Positions 7,147 to 16,737 of a stretch of 64,000 nucleotides of DNA are shown here, piece by piece (within the stretch, counting starts at the first letter, position 1; each line of letters starts with the position of its first letter). The stretch spans positions 1-64,000 of the forward strand of contig NZ_JAOQMX010000009.1 of assembly GCF_025960985.1 (NCBI RefSeq), read 5' to 3'. The notes beneath the pieces were generated by a model, which was not told where the DNA came from, ran no database searches, and worked only from the letters and a program-made list of their open reading frames with translations. The stretch is from Flavobacterium psychraerolatum. Lineage in GTDB: Bacteria; Bacteroidota; Bacteroidia; Flavobacteriales; Flavobacteriaceae. Made by a program: the position numbers and the translations under genes.

Positions 7147-8349
7147 TTAATCATTATATACATTTGAACCGTGTTCATGAATATCAAGACCATCAATCTC
7201 TTCTTCTTTAGTTACTCTTAATCCCATAGTTTTCTTAAGGATAAAAAGGACTACAAAAGATATTCCAGCTGCCCATGCACCAATTGCAAGTACACCAATT
7301 GTTTGAACTCCAAGTTTTTCAAAACCACCACCGTAGAATAAACCACCGTCTGTAGCAAAAAGACCAACTAATATAGTTCCTAATGCTCCACAAACTCCAT
7401 GTACAGATACTGCTCCAACTGGATCATCAACTCTTAATTTTTTGTCGATAAATTCAATAGATATCACGACAACCATACCGCAAATTAAACCAATAGCAGC
7501 AGCTCCCATAGGATCAACCGCAGAACAACCTGCTGTTACACCTACTAATCCTGCCAAAACACCATTTAAAGTCATTGAGATATCTGGTTTTCCATACATT
7601 TTCCATGATAAGAACATTGCTGCCATAGCACCCATCGCTGCAGCTATATTTGTTGTGATAAAAACTCTAGTAACATTTGTTATATGATCTCCAGAAATTG
7701 CTAGTTCAGAACCAGGGTTAAATCCAAACCAACCTAACCATAGGATAAATACACCAAGTGCTCCAAGCACAATATTGTGTCCTGGAATTGCGTTTGATGT
7801 TCCATCAGGATTGTATTTTCCTATTCTTGGACCAACCAAAGCTGCTGCAACAAGTGAAGCCCATCCTCCAAGGGAGTGTACAACTGTAGAACCAGCAAAA
7901 TCAGTAAACCCCATTTGAGCCAACCATCCACCTGCATTCCATACCCAGCTTCCAGAGATTGGATAGATTATTAACGTCATTAATAAAGAGAAAATTAAGT
8001 AGGTTGTAAATTTTGTTCTTTCTGCAATAGCTCCAGAAACTATAGTTGCAGCAGTAGCAGCAAAAACAGTTTGAAAAAATAAACTATGCATGTCAGTTGC
8101 ATCGTCAAAGATTAAACTTGGTGTTCCAATAAAAGAACCAATTGATTCTCCGTACATTAATGAGTATCCTAGTAACCAGAAAGCAATACTCCCGATACAG
8201 AAATCCATTAAATTTTTCATTATTATATTTCCTGTATTTTTTGATCTGGTAAAACCAGCTTCAACTAGTGTAAAACCAGCTTGCATAAAAAATACTAAAA
8301 TTCCGCAGATTAGTACCCACATTATGTCCATTACAGTATTCGTATCCAT
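7147..8349 (-). CDS. amt: Ammonium transporter (Amt/MEP/Rh family)
   Basis: A 400-residue inner-membrane channel with about eleven transmembrane helices. Family marks include the N-terminal FFMQAGFTLVEAGFTRSKN, the GSTVVHSLGGWASLVAA pore histidine region, FILWLGWFGFNPGS, and the second pore histidine in VSVHGVCGALGTI. It conducts ammonium or ammonia into the cell when nitrogen is scarce. It starts 44 bp after the P-II gene, the usual glnK-amt pair in which the P-II trimer plugs the channel when nitrogen is plentiful. The short C-terminal tail (GLDIHEHGSNVYND) is typical. A strong terminator follows directly. Confidence 0.96.
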   Translation of the reverse strand: MDTNTVMDIMWVLICGILVFFMQAGFTLVEAGFTRSKNTGNIIMKNLMDFCIGSIAFWLLGYSLMYGESIGSFIGTPSLIFDDATDMHSLFFQTVFAATAATIVSGAIAERTKFTTYLIFSLLMTLIIYPISGSWVWNAGGWLAQMGFTDFAGSTVVHSLGGWASLVAAALVGPRIGKYNPDGTSNAIPGHNIVLGALGVFILWLGWFGFNPGSELAISGDHITNVTRVFITTNIAAAMGAMAAMFLSWKMYGKPDISMTLNGVLAGLVGVTAGCSAVDPMGAAAIGLICGMVVVISIEFIDKKLRVDDPVGAVSVHGVCGALGTILVGLFATDGGLFYGGGFEKLGVQTIGVLAIGAWAAGISFVVLFILKKTMGLRVTKEEEIDGLDIHEHGSNVYND

Positions 8350-8393
8350 AGTTTATCTTTTTAATTATTATTTTTTATTGGGTCAATTTTTAA

Positions 8394-8732
8394 TTATTTT
8401 AATGTTTCTCCACCTTTTGCACCTGTACGAATTCTGTATGCTTCTTGTATGTCAGAAACGAATATCTTACCATCACCTACATGTCCTGTTGATGCTGAAT
8501 CAAGAATGGCTTTGATTGTTACTTCTTCATAGTCATCATTTACAACTATTGAAAGTTGTCTTCTTTGTATGTCAGATGTACTATAAGTAACTCCACGATA
8601 TACGTGTCCTTGTTTTTCATTGCCTAATCCTGTTACATCCCAATAAGTAAAGAAACTTACTCCTACTTCGTGTAATGCTTTTTTTACATCAGAAAATTTT
8701 GATTTTCTAATTGTTGCTTCAATTTTTTTCAT
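8394..8732 (-). CDS. glnK: P-II family nitrogen regulator (GlnK/GlnB)
   Basis: A 112-residue P-II protein starting MKKIEATIRKSKFSDVKKAL, with a T-loop region (GHVYRGVTYSTSDIQRRQLS) holding a tyrosine at about the usual modification position, a B-loop (STGHVGDGKIFVSDIQEAYRIRTG), and a short C-terminal loop. P-II trimers bind ATP, ADP and 2-oxoglutarate and report nitrogen status. Here the partner is almost certainly the Amt channel encoded next. The T-loop differs clearly from proteobacterial forms, as is usual in Bacteroidota, so uridylylation should not be assumed. Its promoter must lie in the long A+T-rich gap upstream. Confidence 0.95.
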   Translation of the reverse strand: MKKIEATIRKSKFSDVKKALHEVGVSFFTYWDVTGLGNEKQGHVYRGVTYSTSDIQRRQLSIVVNDDYEEVTIKAILDSASTGHVGDGKIFVSDIQEAYRIRTGAKGGETLK

Positions 8733-9330
8733 GTTTAATTTTTTTTTGAAATAAGATTATAACTTCAACTATTCTAATATAAGCGTTATCTTCTTTTTGT
8801 TGATTAATTGTTAATTTATTCTTTGTTTTGAGCGAATTTATTAACTTTTTCTAAAGACAAATAGTAAAAGACTAACTTTTTGTTATATTTTGAATCGAAT
8901 TATTGATATTATAAATTCATGTCCAAATAAATTGGTAATTACTATTTATATGTAAAATGATTGCTATATTGATAATGCTATTTTTTTGTTATAAGGCCTA
9001 ATTATATGGTGTTGTTTGTATTTTTGTTTTATAATTATGTAGTTTTAGGCTGTTTTTTACTAATTAAAATAGTTATACCCCATTATTTTTAGGGGTATTT
9101 TTTTTATGCTGTTATATTGGTTGTAATTTTAAATGAGGATAGGGTAGTTTTTTGTCAGGATGTAATTAAAGGGACGTCTATCAATAAAGAATACTGCTTA
9201 ATGGAATTATGATTGTTATCTTAAGGTTTATACATGGACTATTGTATACAAATTACTTCTAACATAACTTTAGCAATTGTTATAAAACCAAAGCCAATTA
9301 TCCACCGTATATTAGTTAAAACACACAGAT
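8733..9330. other. Divergent intergenic region between glnK-amt and msrA
   Basis: Nearly 600 bp of very A+T-rich DNA with no credible gene. It must hold the promoters of glnK-amt (leftward) and msrA (rightward). A hairpin ATACCCC / GGGGTAT (9075-9081 with 9092-9098), followed by a T run, looks like a small plus-strand terminator although no gene precedes it. It could belong to a leader RNA. Confidence 0.45.
9242..9272 (+). promoter_or_regulatory. Possible Bacteroidota-type promoter of msrA
   Basis: A TTG at 9242-9244 and TAACTTTA at 9265-9272 are 20 bases apart. The second matches the Bacteroidota -7 consensus TAnnTTTG in seven of eight positions. They lie about 60-90 bp upstream of the msrA start. 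Such motifs arise by chance in A+T-rich DNA, so this is tentative. Confidence 0.25.
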
Positions 9331-9948
9331 ATGAAAATACTACCACTTTTTGCCATACTAATGACATTTATAAGTTGTCAATCCCAAACCAAAGAATTAT
9401 CCTTGAAACCCAAACCTGGAAAAGCAGTTGCTGTCTTTGCCGAAGGTTGTTTTTGGTGTAGTGAACACGTTTTTGAAGCTGTTTATGGTGTCGATGAAGC
9501 CATTTCGGGCTATAGTGGAGGAACAGCCAAAAATCCGTCCTACCACCAAGTAGGAAGCAATCAAACTGGCCATGCCGAAGCGGTAGCTGTTTTTTATGAT
9601 CCCAAAAAAGTATCTTATGCACAATTAGTAGATGCTTTTTTTGCCTCTCAAGACCCAACGACTCCCAATCAACAAGGTCCAGATATCGGTTCGTCCTACC
9701 GATCTATTGCTTTCTACGGAAACTTAGACGAAAAGAAAATTATACAAGACAAAATTGCTGCTTTAAGTGTCGCTAAAGTTTTTGCAAAACCAATTGTTAC
9801 AGAATTAAAACCCGTTTCAACTTTTTATGAAGCCGAGGACTACCACCAAGATTATGTAAAACTCAACCCGAATCAAGGTTATGTCCAAGGGGTATCTTTA
9901 CCGAGGTTTAATAAGTTCAAAAAAGTATTTAAAGGAAGATTGAAGTAA
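9331..9948 (+). CDS. msrA: Peptide-methionine (S)-S-oxide reductase MsrA, predicted lipoprotein
   Basis: The 205-residue protein has a short signal peptide ending in a lipobox (TFISC, Cys16), then the MsrA domain with catalytic motif GCFWC (Cys40 nucleophile). Further family marks are GYSGG, HAEAVAVFYDP, SQDPTTPNQQGPDIGSSYRS and YHQDY near the C-terminus. It reduces the S epimer of methionine sulfoxide in oxidised proteins. The lipobox places it outside the cytoplasm, so it likely repairs envelope proteins together with the MsrB lipoprotein encoded 190 bp downstream. The electron donor for an exported pair is not visible here. Confidence 0.95.
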   Translation: MKILPLFAILMTFISCQSQTKELSLKPKPGKAVAVFAEGCFWCSEHVFEAVYGVDEAISGYSGGTAKNPSYHQVGSNQTGHAEAVAVFYDPKKVSYAQLVDAFFASQDPTTPNQQGPDIGSSYRSIAFYGNLDEKKIIQDKIAALSVAKVFAKPIVTELKPVSTFYEAEDYHQDYVKLNPNQGYVQGVSLPRFNKFKKVFKGRLK

Positions 9949-10138
9949 CTCTTTAAATATATTATTCTGCCGTAAAGATTTGATTATGAAATGGTTATGT
10001 ATCGAAATGGTAATTTTTTTGCTAAAAAAGTGTACTAACTTAAACGATTTTGGGAAATTATTTTAAATTAAAAGAAGTACATGCTGCCTCTTTCTTCTTT
10101 ATGTAGTCAAACTAATTATAAATTAAAAATGTAAAATT

Positions 10139-10675
10139 ATGAAACGTTACTTATATCTATTAGCTATTCCAATTGTTTCTCTAGTTTTTATGGCTTGTAT
10201 GCAAGCGAAAAAAGGGGATAAAGAGATGCAAGATATTGAAAAACCCCCACAAGAGAAACTGTCGTTGACGGATACCTCTTTGGTAAAAGTCACAAAGTCG
10301 GATGCGGAATGGAAGAAGCTTCTTACTGCTGATGCCTACCACATATTAAGAGAAAAAGGAACTGAATATCCTTTTCGAAATGCTTTCTATGACAACCATA
10401 AAAAAGGAAATTACTTTTGCGCTGCTTGTAAATTGCCATTATTCTCGTCAAAAACAAAGTTTGAGTCGGGTACCGGATGGCCAAGTTTTTATGATGTTTT
10501 AGACAAAAGTAGAGTTCATGAAGTGGTTGATAAAAGCCTCGGAATGGTGCGTGGAGAGATTGTATGTGCCCGTTGCGAAGGTCATTTGGGACACTTATTT
10601 GACGATGGTCCAAGTCCAACAGGTTTGCGATATTGTATGAACTCTGGTGCTATGTTATTTCAGGAGAGTAAATAA
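10139..10675 (+). CDS. msrB: Peptide-methionine (R)-S-oxide reductase MsrB, predicted lipoprotein
   Basis: A 178-residue protein with a signal peptide and lipobox (VFMAC, Cys20), a roughly 30-residue linker and a SelR domain. Zinc-binding pairs CAACK and CARC are present, with the GHLGHLFDDGPSPTGLRYCMNS block carrying catalytic Cys166. It reduces the R epimer, complementing MsrA just upstream. Separate genes, both with lipoboxes, suggest an extracytoplasmic methionine repair pair. The gap of 190 bp leaves open whether they share a transcript. A good terminator follows. Confidence 0.95.
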   Translation: MKRYLYLLAIPIVSLVFMACMQAKKGDKEMQDIEKPPQEKLSLTDTSLVKVTKSDAEWKKLLTADAYHILREKGTEYPFRNAFYDNHKKGNYFCAACKLPLFSSKTKFESGTGWPSFYDVLDKSRVHEVVDKSLGMVRGEIVCARCEGHLGHLFDDGPSPTGLRYCMNSGAMLFQESK

Positions 10676-10695
10676 AAGGATAGTAATAATTATTT

Positions 10696-10740
10696 AAGCT
10701 TGTCGTAAACCTAATCGAAAGGTTTTGGCAAGCTTTTTTT
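10696..10740 (+). terminator. Terminator after msrB
   Basis: AAGCTTG at 10696-10702 pairs with CAAGCTT at 10729-10735, with an inner AAACCT/AGGTTT stem, followed by a run of T. It lies about 20 bp behind the msrB stop. Confidence 0.8.
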
Positions 10741-10856
10741 GGCACTTAAGTTTTATGAATAATGACCATTCTGATTAATTTCGAAAACTACTAAACAATG
10801 ATACATTGAAAACATGTATGTATCCTATGCTTTTTATTGAGGAATTCATTCTCAAT

Positions 10857-11879
10857 TTATTCATACCATTTGGCAATCACTGCCAGGGCTGGTTTGTCTT
10901 GCGGGGTGTAATCGAGTTCCTTTTTTTTGTGGTAATCGTCAGCATACCATTTCCATGCAAAACCACCTGCATACCATTTTTGATGGTTCAAACTTTTGAA
11001 TAATGCTTCGTAGGCAGTGGCTTGTGCAGCATTATTGAGTATAGATTGATTTTCTTTCCAAGGTTCTAAAGCTACATAGTCCGAATTGCGATAGCCAAAC
11101 TCGGTAAAGAGAATGTCTTTTGACCATTTTTTGTGCGTTAGTTCCATTTTAGAGAGGTGTTTTTTCCAACCTGTTTCGAGTTCTTCTACACTTGGGTTTT
11201 CTTTGTCTGAAAGCGGAAAATAGCCGTCTATTCCAATATAATCCATTTGTCGCCAAAACGGAACACTATCAAAATCATCCCAATTGGCGGCATACGTCAA
11301 TTTACCAGTATATATTTTCTTTATTTTGGCAATTAGTTGCATCCAGAATGCTGGACGTTTGGCAATAGGATTTCGAAGTTCTGTTCCAAAACAAAACAAA
11401 TCTACTTTTGATTCTTGTGCAATTTGTGCGTACTCCAAAATATAGGTTTCATAATCGGTTTCCCAATTTTCCCATTCCTCATTGGTTTTAAAGTCCAAAT
11501 TGCCAGTATAAAATTGGTGATTCACCCAAAGATGTGGTTTTATCATCACCTTCATCTGGTAGCTATGTGCTTTTTGAATGCATACTTTGATACCGTCTAT
11601 ACTTTCTCCCCACCATTGTCTTTTATGGTTGTAGATTACTGCAGCTTTGTCCATATCTACAAAAGCATATGGGATGAGTGAAATGGCATTGACATGATTT
11701 TTTACTAAAGCTTCAAATGTACTGTTGTTAATTTCTTTAATGGGAGCAACCAAGTTCATTCCTTTATATTCGATCAACTTTTTATTGGGTACTATTTTAT
11801 TTGTATCTGCACTACAATACCCAATCACGCCAAGGGCTGATATAGCGAGTAGAAATAAGAGGGAAAGTAGTTTTTTCAT
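10857..11879 (-). CDS. Secreted GH113-like glycoside hydrolase (possible beta-mannanase)
   Basis: A 340-residue protein with an N-terminal hydrophobic signal or anchor and a TIM-barrel-like body. GTELR (Glu about 167) and ILFTEFGYR (Glu about 260) fit the acid/base and nucleophile of GH113, a clan GH-A family including beta-1,4-mannanases. KGMNLVAP near the start and WYADDYHKK near the end are also in keeping. The start at 11879 (MKKLLSLL) makes a normal signal peptide; the frame is open further upstream. It lies 173 bp behind the patatin gene on the same strand. Substrate unproven; a link to the neighbouring mannosyltransferase-type genes is an inference. Confidence 0.7.
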   Translation of the reverse strand: MKKLLSLLFLLAISALGVIGYCSADTNKIVPNKKLIEYKGMNLVAPIKEINNSTFEALVKNHVNAISLIPYAFVDMDKAAVIYNHKRQWWGESIDGIKVCIQKAHSYQMKVMIKPHLWVNHQFYTGNLDFKTNEEWENWETDYETYILEYAQIAQESKVDLFCFGTELRNPIAKRPAFWMQLIAKIKKIYTGKLTYAANWDDFDSVPFWRQMDYIGIDGYFPLSDKENPSVEELETGWKKHLSKMELTHKKWSKDILFTEFGYRNSDYVALEPWKENQSILNNAAQATAYEALFKSLNHQKWYAGGFAWKWYADDYHKKKELDYTPQDKPALAVIAKWYE

Positions 11880-12052
11880 AAAGATAAATATAATCATAAA
11901 GAATGGAATGTTCTTTTGGTCAGTTTTAATTAGTTGCTTGTTAACGTTCTATTTTACTGGTAAAGATAGTTGGGGGATAAAAGTAGTGCCATGCCGAAGT
12001 ATGATTAAGTAGGTGAGGACTTAAAAAGGTTACATCGCTTATTTTGAGTATG

Positions 12053-13003
12053 TTAATCTTCTATGGATTCCTTTGTAGTTATTTTTAATTTTACGTCCTC
12101 TTGTGGTACAAGACAAAAACTATCTGGTTGTATGGATTTTGCATATTCGTATCCATCTTTCCACCATTGTGTCATTTCTTGTGTGTCAAATATCAACGGA
12201 TTGTCTGTAAGATTATCAGGAGTGAAATAAAAATTAATTTTGATGTTTTTGTTCATACCAATTAGTTTTCCAATGATAATGTCTTTAGAATTGTTGGTAT
12301 TCTTCATAAACTCAAACGTACGAAATAGAAGTGAAAAGGCATTAGTGATTTCAGGCAAATGCAAAGATTGATTTTCATTTTCGAGTATAATTACATCAAT
12401 TTCGGTCGCTCCATTTTCTATAGCACAAGATATTGGAACAAAATTTCCAAAACCGCCGTCGGCATATTGATAGCCATTTTTGTTCACCAAACTCATAAAG
12501 GGTACGTAATTGCAGGAAGCCCAAGCCCATTCACAAAAATCTTCACGGGTACAATCTTTAGAGTTGTGGTACTCTATTTGGTTCAAGGTTAGGTTGGATA
12601 CCGTTACAATAACTTGTTTGTTTTCTTTTTGAAGGCGATCATACTCATCAACAGTAATATTTTTTTGGATGAGTTTTTTGAGGTTTAGGCTTTCGCCAAA
12701 AGTAGGAGAGCCTTTGATAAAGGATAAAACCGAATTAAAGTGATTGATTTTGGTATCATAACCATTCTCATTTTTTGTAATAATAAAAGGAGAAATGCTG
12801 AAAATATCTTCCTGAGAAACTGAAGTATAAATATTTTTTATTTTGTCGATTTCGCCCAGGGCCAAATGAGGCAAAAGCAAACAACCCGTAGAGCAACCAA
12901 CGTATAGTTCATATTTGTTGCAACAATCATTGATTAAATATTCGGCTACACCACCAGCAAATGCTCCTTTGCTGCCACCTCCTGAAATAATTAATGCCCT
13001 CAT
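12053..13003 (-). CDS. Patatin-like phospholipase family protein
   Basis: A 316-residue cytoplasmic or peripheral protein with all patatin marks: the oxyanion loop SGGGSKGAFAGG (7-18), the nucleophile elbow GCSTG with Ser38, and the dyad aspartate in ADGGF (Asp182). Patatins are serine lipid acyl hydrolases using a Ser-Asp dyad. No signal peptide or transmembrane segment is visible. It follows the anti-sigma-like gene by 17 bp in the same run, so it is probably co-transcribed with the sigma factor and glycosyltransferases. The lipid substrate is unknown. Confidence 0.88.
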   Translation of the reverse strand: MRALIISGGGSKGAFAGGVAEYLINDCCNKYELYVGCSTGCLLLPHLALGEIDKIKNIYTSVSQEDIFSISPFIITKNENGYDTKINHFNSVLSFIKGSPTFGESLNLKKLIQKNITVDEYDRLQKENKQVIVTVSNLTLNQIEYHNSKDCTREDFCEWAWASCNYVPFMSLVNKNGYQYADGGFGNFVPISCAIENGATEIDVIILENENQSLHLPEITNAFSLLFRTFEFMKNTNNSKDIIIGKLIGMNKNIKINFYFTPDNLTDNPLIFDTQEMTQWWKDGYEYAKSIQPDSFCLVPQEDVKLKITTKESIED

Positions 13004-13020
13004 TTTTGGTTGTTTTATGG

Positions 13021-13290
13021 TTAGGTTCTTTTGATTTTATTGATGATGTCTATCTTTTTTTCATCGCTCAGCTTCTGTGTTGTAGCACTTTTTTTGGAAC
13101 CAAACCACTTTGTGATAAAACTATCAATTGTTTTGGATTGATTTTCATAGGCACTACATGTTTTACACATTGCCTTGTGGGTTTGTAATTGTAGTTTCTC
13201 TTTAATAGTCAAAGGAGTTAATTGTTGTTTGTCAATTAATTCGGTTGTGATTTTGCAGGATTTGACTAGCATTTGCATGATTTTGTTCAT
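13021..13290 (-). CDS. Small zinc-finger anti-sigma factor-like protein
   Basis: An 89-residue protein with a pattern C12...H38-x3-C42-x2-C45 (THKAMCKTC), the HC2/ZAS-type zinc motif of anti-sigma factors for ECF sigmas. It starts 16 bp after the ECF sigma gene, the normal arrangement. It lacks a transmembrane segment, so it would be a soluble, possibly redox-responsive anti-sigma (thiol release of zinc is known for related proteins). The function is inferred from motif and position. Confidence 0.75.
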   Translation of the reverse strand: MNKIMQMLVKSCKITTELIDKQQLTPLTIKEKLQLQTHKAMCKTCSAYENQSKTIDSFITKWFGSKKSATTQKLSDEKKIDIINKIKRT

Positions 13291-13306
13291 TTTTGTTTGA
13301 AATCCG

Positions 13307-13888
13307 TTAATTCCATTTGGTTTCTAGGCATTTTTTCAAAAGCAGTTTTGCTCTATGAATGATCTGCCAATAATTAGACGCTGTAATTTCCAATTCCTTA
13401 CAGATAATATCTGCTTTATTATCCGTTAAGTATTTGGAGGTTATGGCTAGTTTCCATTTTTCGGGTAAATCGTCCATACAGTGCTGAAAAACCATATTGA
13501 AATCGACATTATCTAACAATTCACCATCTTGTTCCCAGATTGGATTAAGTTCTTTATCCACCCAATTTTCGGTCGTATTGAACAGTCCATCAGATAGTTC
13601 ATAACCACTTTCTTCGGTCAGGCTAAAGTTGTTTTTGGTCGTGCGCGCGCTCAGGCGGTAATAATCGACTACTTTATTGTTTAAGATGGCAAATAACCAA
13701 GTTTTGGGCTGGCTTTTGCCTTGAAAACTTTCTATTTTATTGAAAGCTGCTAAGAATGTTTCTTGTACCAAATCTTCGGCAGTTTCTTTAGAAGAGGTTT
13801 TGTACAAAGCCCAAGAGTAGAGCTCATCACTAAATTGATTGACCCAATTTTCTAAAACGGTTTTTGAATTTTCTATGGAAATACTCAT
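13307..13888 (-). CDS. ECF-type RNA polymerase sigma factor
   Basis: A 193-residue sigma-70 family protein. Region 2 is seen in [19 protein letters not shown] followed by [20 protein letters not shown] and [16 protein letters not shown]. Region 4 is seen near the end ([20 protein letters not shown], then LLKKCLE). An insertion of about 40 residues between the two is typical of this flavobacterial group. Its start codon overlaps the stop of the upstream glycosyltransferase gene by four bases (ATGA), so translation is probably coupled. The anti-sigma-like gene follows. Its target promoters may include this operon; none could be identified. Confidence 0.92.
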   Translation of the reverse strand: MSISIENSKTVLENWVNQFSDELYSWALYKTSSKETAEDLVQETFLAAFNKIESFQGKSQPKTWLFAILNNKVVDYYRLSARTTKNNFSLTEESGYELSDGLFNTTENWVDKELNPIWEQDGELLDNVDFNMVFQHCMDDLPEKWKLAITSKYLTDNKADIICKELEITASNYWQIIHRAKLLLKKCLETKWN

Positions 13889-15255
13889 GTATTTTTTATC
13901 CTAAATGTTGATTTGGTCAAATATACATATTTTTTAAGGTCCAAATTATCACGAAATTCTAAAATTATAAATAAAATTACAATACCGTATTCTAAACCAA
14001 TCAACCAAAAGTTTTCTTGAAACACAATAGTACTATAGGCACTATAACTCAAAACAGCCATTAAACTCCAAACAATAGGGTAGTAAAAACGGGTAAAAAC
14101 ACCAATTAACACCAAATTGATAATGTACCAAGGGTGTACTGTCGTCGCTGTCAAAAAGTAAACTGTTAAGACCAATAGAAAACTTGTAAATAATTGTATG
14201 CTTTTTTTATTATCTCCCATAAAACTTTGGTAAACGATAAATAGCACCATTAAAACCGGAATTATTTTTCCCGTGGTTTGTATAATGTTATATCCTGTGA
14301 CCCAAAAACCTATTGCTCGTACTAGGTAATAAATACTGGCATTGAACTCAAAATTTGTGAACCAGAGTCCAATTGTATTGGTATAATTTTCTACCAATTC
14401 TGTGGATAAAAAAGGTAGAAAGAATAGTAAATTTAATACCAGTACGATGAGGTAAAACGGAATAATTCTTTTCCATCCTAATTTTTGCAAATAGAGTGGT
14501 AATAAAAGCAAAGGGAGTAATTTGGTCGAAATAGACAAAGCGAGTACCATAGCGGCCGTTTTCCAGTTTTCTTTCGATAATAAATACATACTCCAAACAA
14601 AGAAGAATAACATGACACCTTCAAAATGTAAATTTGCGGTCAATTCAATAACTACTAATGGATTGAGAACATACCAAAAAATTCGGTGTTTATCTAATCC
14701 AAATCTTTTTAATAATTTCGAGCCAAAATAAAGAGTTCCAAGGTCTGCAAGAATAATAAGGAATCGCATGCCTACCACAGCACTAAAAATAGTGTTATTG
14801 CTAAAGTATGCGGCAATGGCAAATGCTACTTGGTTTACTGGTGGATAATTGGAGTAATGACTAGCACTCAATGCTCCCATACCGTCATACAACGCTTTAG
14901 CATTGGCTATCGAAAAATCGGATTGATTAATAAGGTTATCTGGTAAATATAAATACGGATTCATGCCTTGCAATAGCAAACGACCGTCCCAAATAAATCG
15001 GAAGTAATCCTGAGATAAGTTGGGTACCACGCTCCATAAAATAATTCGTATTATGATGGCAACACCAACTAAAAAAGTAAAATTATTTTTTTGTAAATAA
15101 ATAATTTGATAGGTACAAAAAAAGAGAAGTACAAAGTTAATCACCAAAGGAACAAATTCTTGCCGCTCTAGCATATACCCCAAATACCCATAACAAAACA
15201 TACTAATTAATAGATAAATGGTGGTTTTGATGGTTTTGGAATCTAGTAACTTCAT
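13885..15255 (-). CDS. Polytopic GT-C fold glycosyltransferase (mannosyltransferase-like, GT87 type)
   Basis: A 456-residue membrane protein with about ten to twelve hydrophobic helices. The motif [21 protein letters not shown] in the first periplasmic loop is typical of polyprenyl-phosphate-sugar dependent GT-C enzymes, followed later by NYPPVNQ and HPWYIINL. These use a lipid-linked sugar on the outer face of the inner membrane. The start at 15255 (MKLLDSK) overlaps the stop of the preceding GT2 gene by four bases (ATGA); the open frame extends further upstream. The adjacent DPM-like GT2 could supply the polyprenyl-phosphate sugar. The sugar and acceptor are unknown. Confidence 0.8.
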   Translation of the reverse strand: MKLLDSKTIKTTIYLLISMFCYGYLGYMLERQEFVPLVINFVLLFFCTYQIIYLQKNNFTFLVGVAIIIRIILWSVVPNLSQDYFRFIWDGRLLLQGMNPYLYLPDNLINQSDFSIANAKALYDGMGALSASHYSNYPPVNQVAFAIAAYFSNNTIFSAVVGMRFLIILADLGTLYFGSKLLKRFGLDKHRIFWYVLNPLVVIELTANLHFEGVMLFFFVWSMYLLSKENWKTAAMVLALSISTKLLPLLLLPLYLQKLGWKRIIPFYLIVLVLNLLFFLPFLSTELVENYTNTIGLWFTNFEFNASIYYLVRAIGFWVTGYNIIQTTGKIIPVLMVLFIVYQSFMGDNKKSIQLFTSFLLVLTVYFLTATTVHPWYIINLVLIGVFTRFYYPIVWSLMAVLSYSAYSTIVFQENFWLIGLEYGIVILFIILEFRDNLDLKKYVYLTKSTFRIKNT

Positions 15256-16733
15256 TTTGGGGCTACAATTGATTGGATGAATATATAGGCAAAACCGATA
15301 CAAAGCATCAGATGGAGAAATAAAATACTAAAATCGTATAAGTAAAACGAACTATATATGCCGAAGGCGAAATAACTCATCAATAAACCTTCGAAAATGA
15401 CGTTTTTGGAGATTTTTTTATTCAAGTAAATATTTTGCTTCCATTGATCTTTCATACCTTCAATATTTAATTTTGGAGTCCGTACAAACTCACTTTTCTT
15501 TCCCCATAAACCTTCCAAAACGGCAATAGTGTTGTGAAAAGAAAATCCCATGGCTATAGTATAAAAAATAAAAAATAGTTTGCTATAGCTCATAAAATTT
15601 GTAAAACCACCTCCGTGAATGCTTTTATAAGTAACCCAATAACTAATAAAAAATAATATGGAAGTAATAATAAAGAACATCAAAATATCAAATAATCTTT
15701 CTAGTTCGGGCAGTTGATGTTTGATATACAGAACTGGAATACTCAATATTGCCATGACAAACAAAGCCAAAAACATAGAGCTGTTCAAAAGGTGTAAAAT
15801 CCCGTGGGCTTTGGTTTTAAAGCCTATATTATTAGACTTCCACACACGTTTGGCATTTTTACTAAAGTTTTCGGCTCCCCCTTTGTTCCATCGAAATTGC
15901 TGTGAACGGGCTGCGCTAATGATGGCTGGCAATTCGGCTGGTGTTTCTACTTTTTCAAGGTATTTGAATTTCCAATTTTTGAGTTGCGCACGGTAACTTA
16001 AATCCAAATCTTCAGTCAAGGTATCGCTTTCCCAATTTCCGGCATCAAGGATACAGGTTTTGCGCCAAACTCCTGCTGTTCCATTAAAATTAATGAAATG
16101 TGACTGCGAGTTGCGTCCCACTTGCTCCAGTGTAAAGTGAGCATCCAAGGCAAACGCCTGAATCTTGGTCAGTATCGAATAATTACGGTTCAAATGGCCC
16201 CAACGGGTTTGCACGACACCAATTTGTGCATCCTTAAAGTAAGGAATAGTTTGCAGTAACCAGTTTTTTTGAGGAACAAAATCGGCATCAAAAATCACAA
16301 TCAATTCGCCTTTTGCAGTAACAAGTCCTTCCTTCAATGCTCCTGCTTTAAATCCTTGCCTGTTATGTCGACATATATGTTGTATATCCAAGCCGGTTTG
16401 TGCCAATTCGGCAATCAACTTTTGCGTCATTGGTACGCTATCATCTGTACTATCGTCGAGTACTTGGATTTCAAGTAAATTTTTTGGGTATTCCAAGTTG
16501 GCAATTGTTCGCAACAGTCGTTCTACCACATACTTTTCATTGTACAACGGCAGTTGAATGGTGACAAATGGGTACGCATCACCTTGCTCAAAATTATATT
16601 GAGGGCTATGGTCTTCTTGTTTTTTACTTTTTATATAGTTAAGCAACAAGTTGAATTGTGCCAAACCATACAAAAATATCAAAAGTATAGCGAGGCAATA
16701 AAAAAATAAAATAATATAAGAAATAGATACCAT
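15252..16733 (-). CDS. Membrane GT2 glycosyltransferase, cellulose synthase-like
   Basis: A 493-residue protein with one N-terminal transmembrane helix, a cytoplasmic GT2 domain and about four to five C-terminal helices. Catalytic motifs are visible: [39 protein letters not shown] and the QQFRWNKG processivity-type signature. It resembles the CESA-like GT2 proteins that make beta-linked glycans or glycolipids. The start at 16733 ([11 protein letters not shown]) leaves a 4-bp gap to the upstream gene; an earlier start would overlap it by more than 40 bp. It is coupled to the GT-C gene downstream. Product unknown. Confidence 0.88.
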   Translation of the reverse strand: MVSISYIILFFYCLAILLIFLYGLAQFNLLLNYIKSKKQEDHSPQYNFEQGDAYPFVTIQLPLYNEKYVVERLLRTIANLEYPKNLLEIQVLDDSTDDSVPMTQKLIAELAQTGLDIQHICRHNRQGFKAGALKEGLVTAKGELIVIFDADFVPQKNWLLQTIPYFKDAQIGVVQTRWGHLNRNYSILTKIQAFALDAHFTLEQVGRNSQSHFINFNGTAGVWRKTCILDAGNWESDTLTEDLDLSYRAQLKNWKFKYLEKVETPAELPAIISAARSQQFRWNKGGAENFSKNAKRVWKSNNIGFKTKAHGILHLLNSSMFLALFVMAILSIPVLYIKHQLPELERLFDILMFFIITSILFFISYWVTYKSIHGGGFTNFMSYSKLFFIFYTIAMGFSFHNTIAVLEGLWGKKSEFVRTPKLNIEGMKDQWKQNIYLNKKISKNVIFEGLLMSYFAFGIYSSFYLYDFSILFLHLMLCIGFAYIFIQSIVAPK

Positions 16734-16737
16734 AGAA

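Noticed and set aside
12053..13003. Reading the patatin as part of a CBASS-type defence operon
   Set aside because: No cyclase (CD-NTase) or other defence gene is adjacent. It lies in a sigma/glycosyltransferase run instead.
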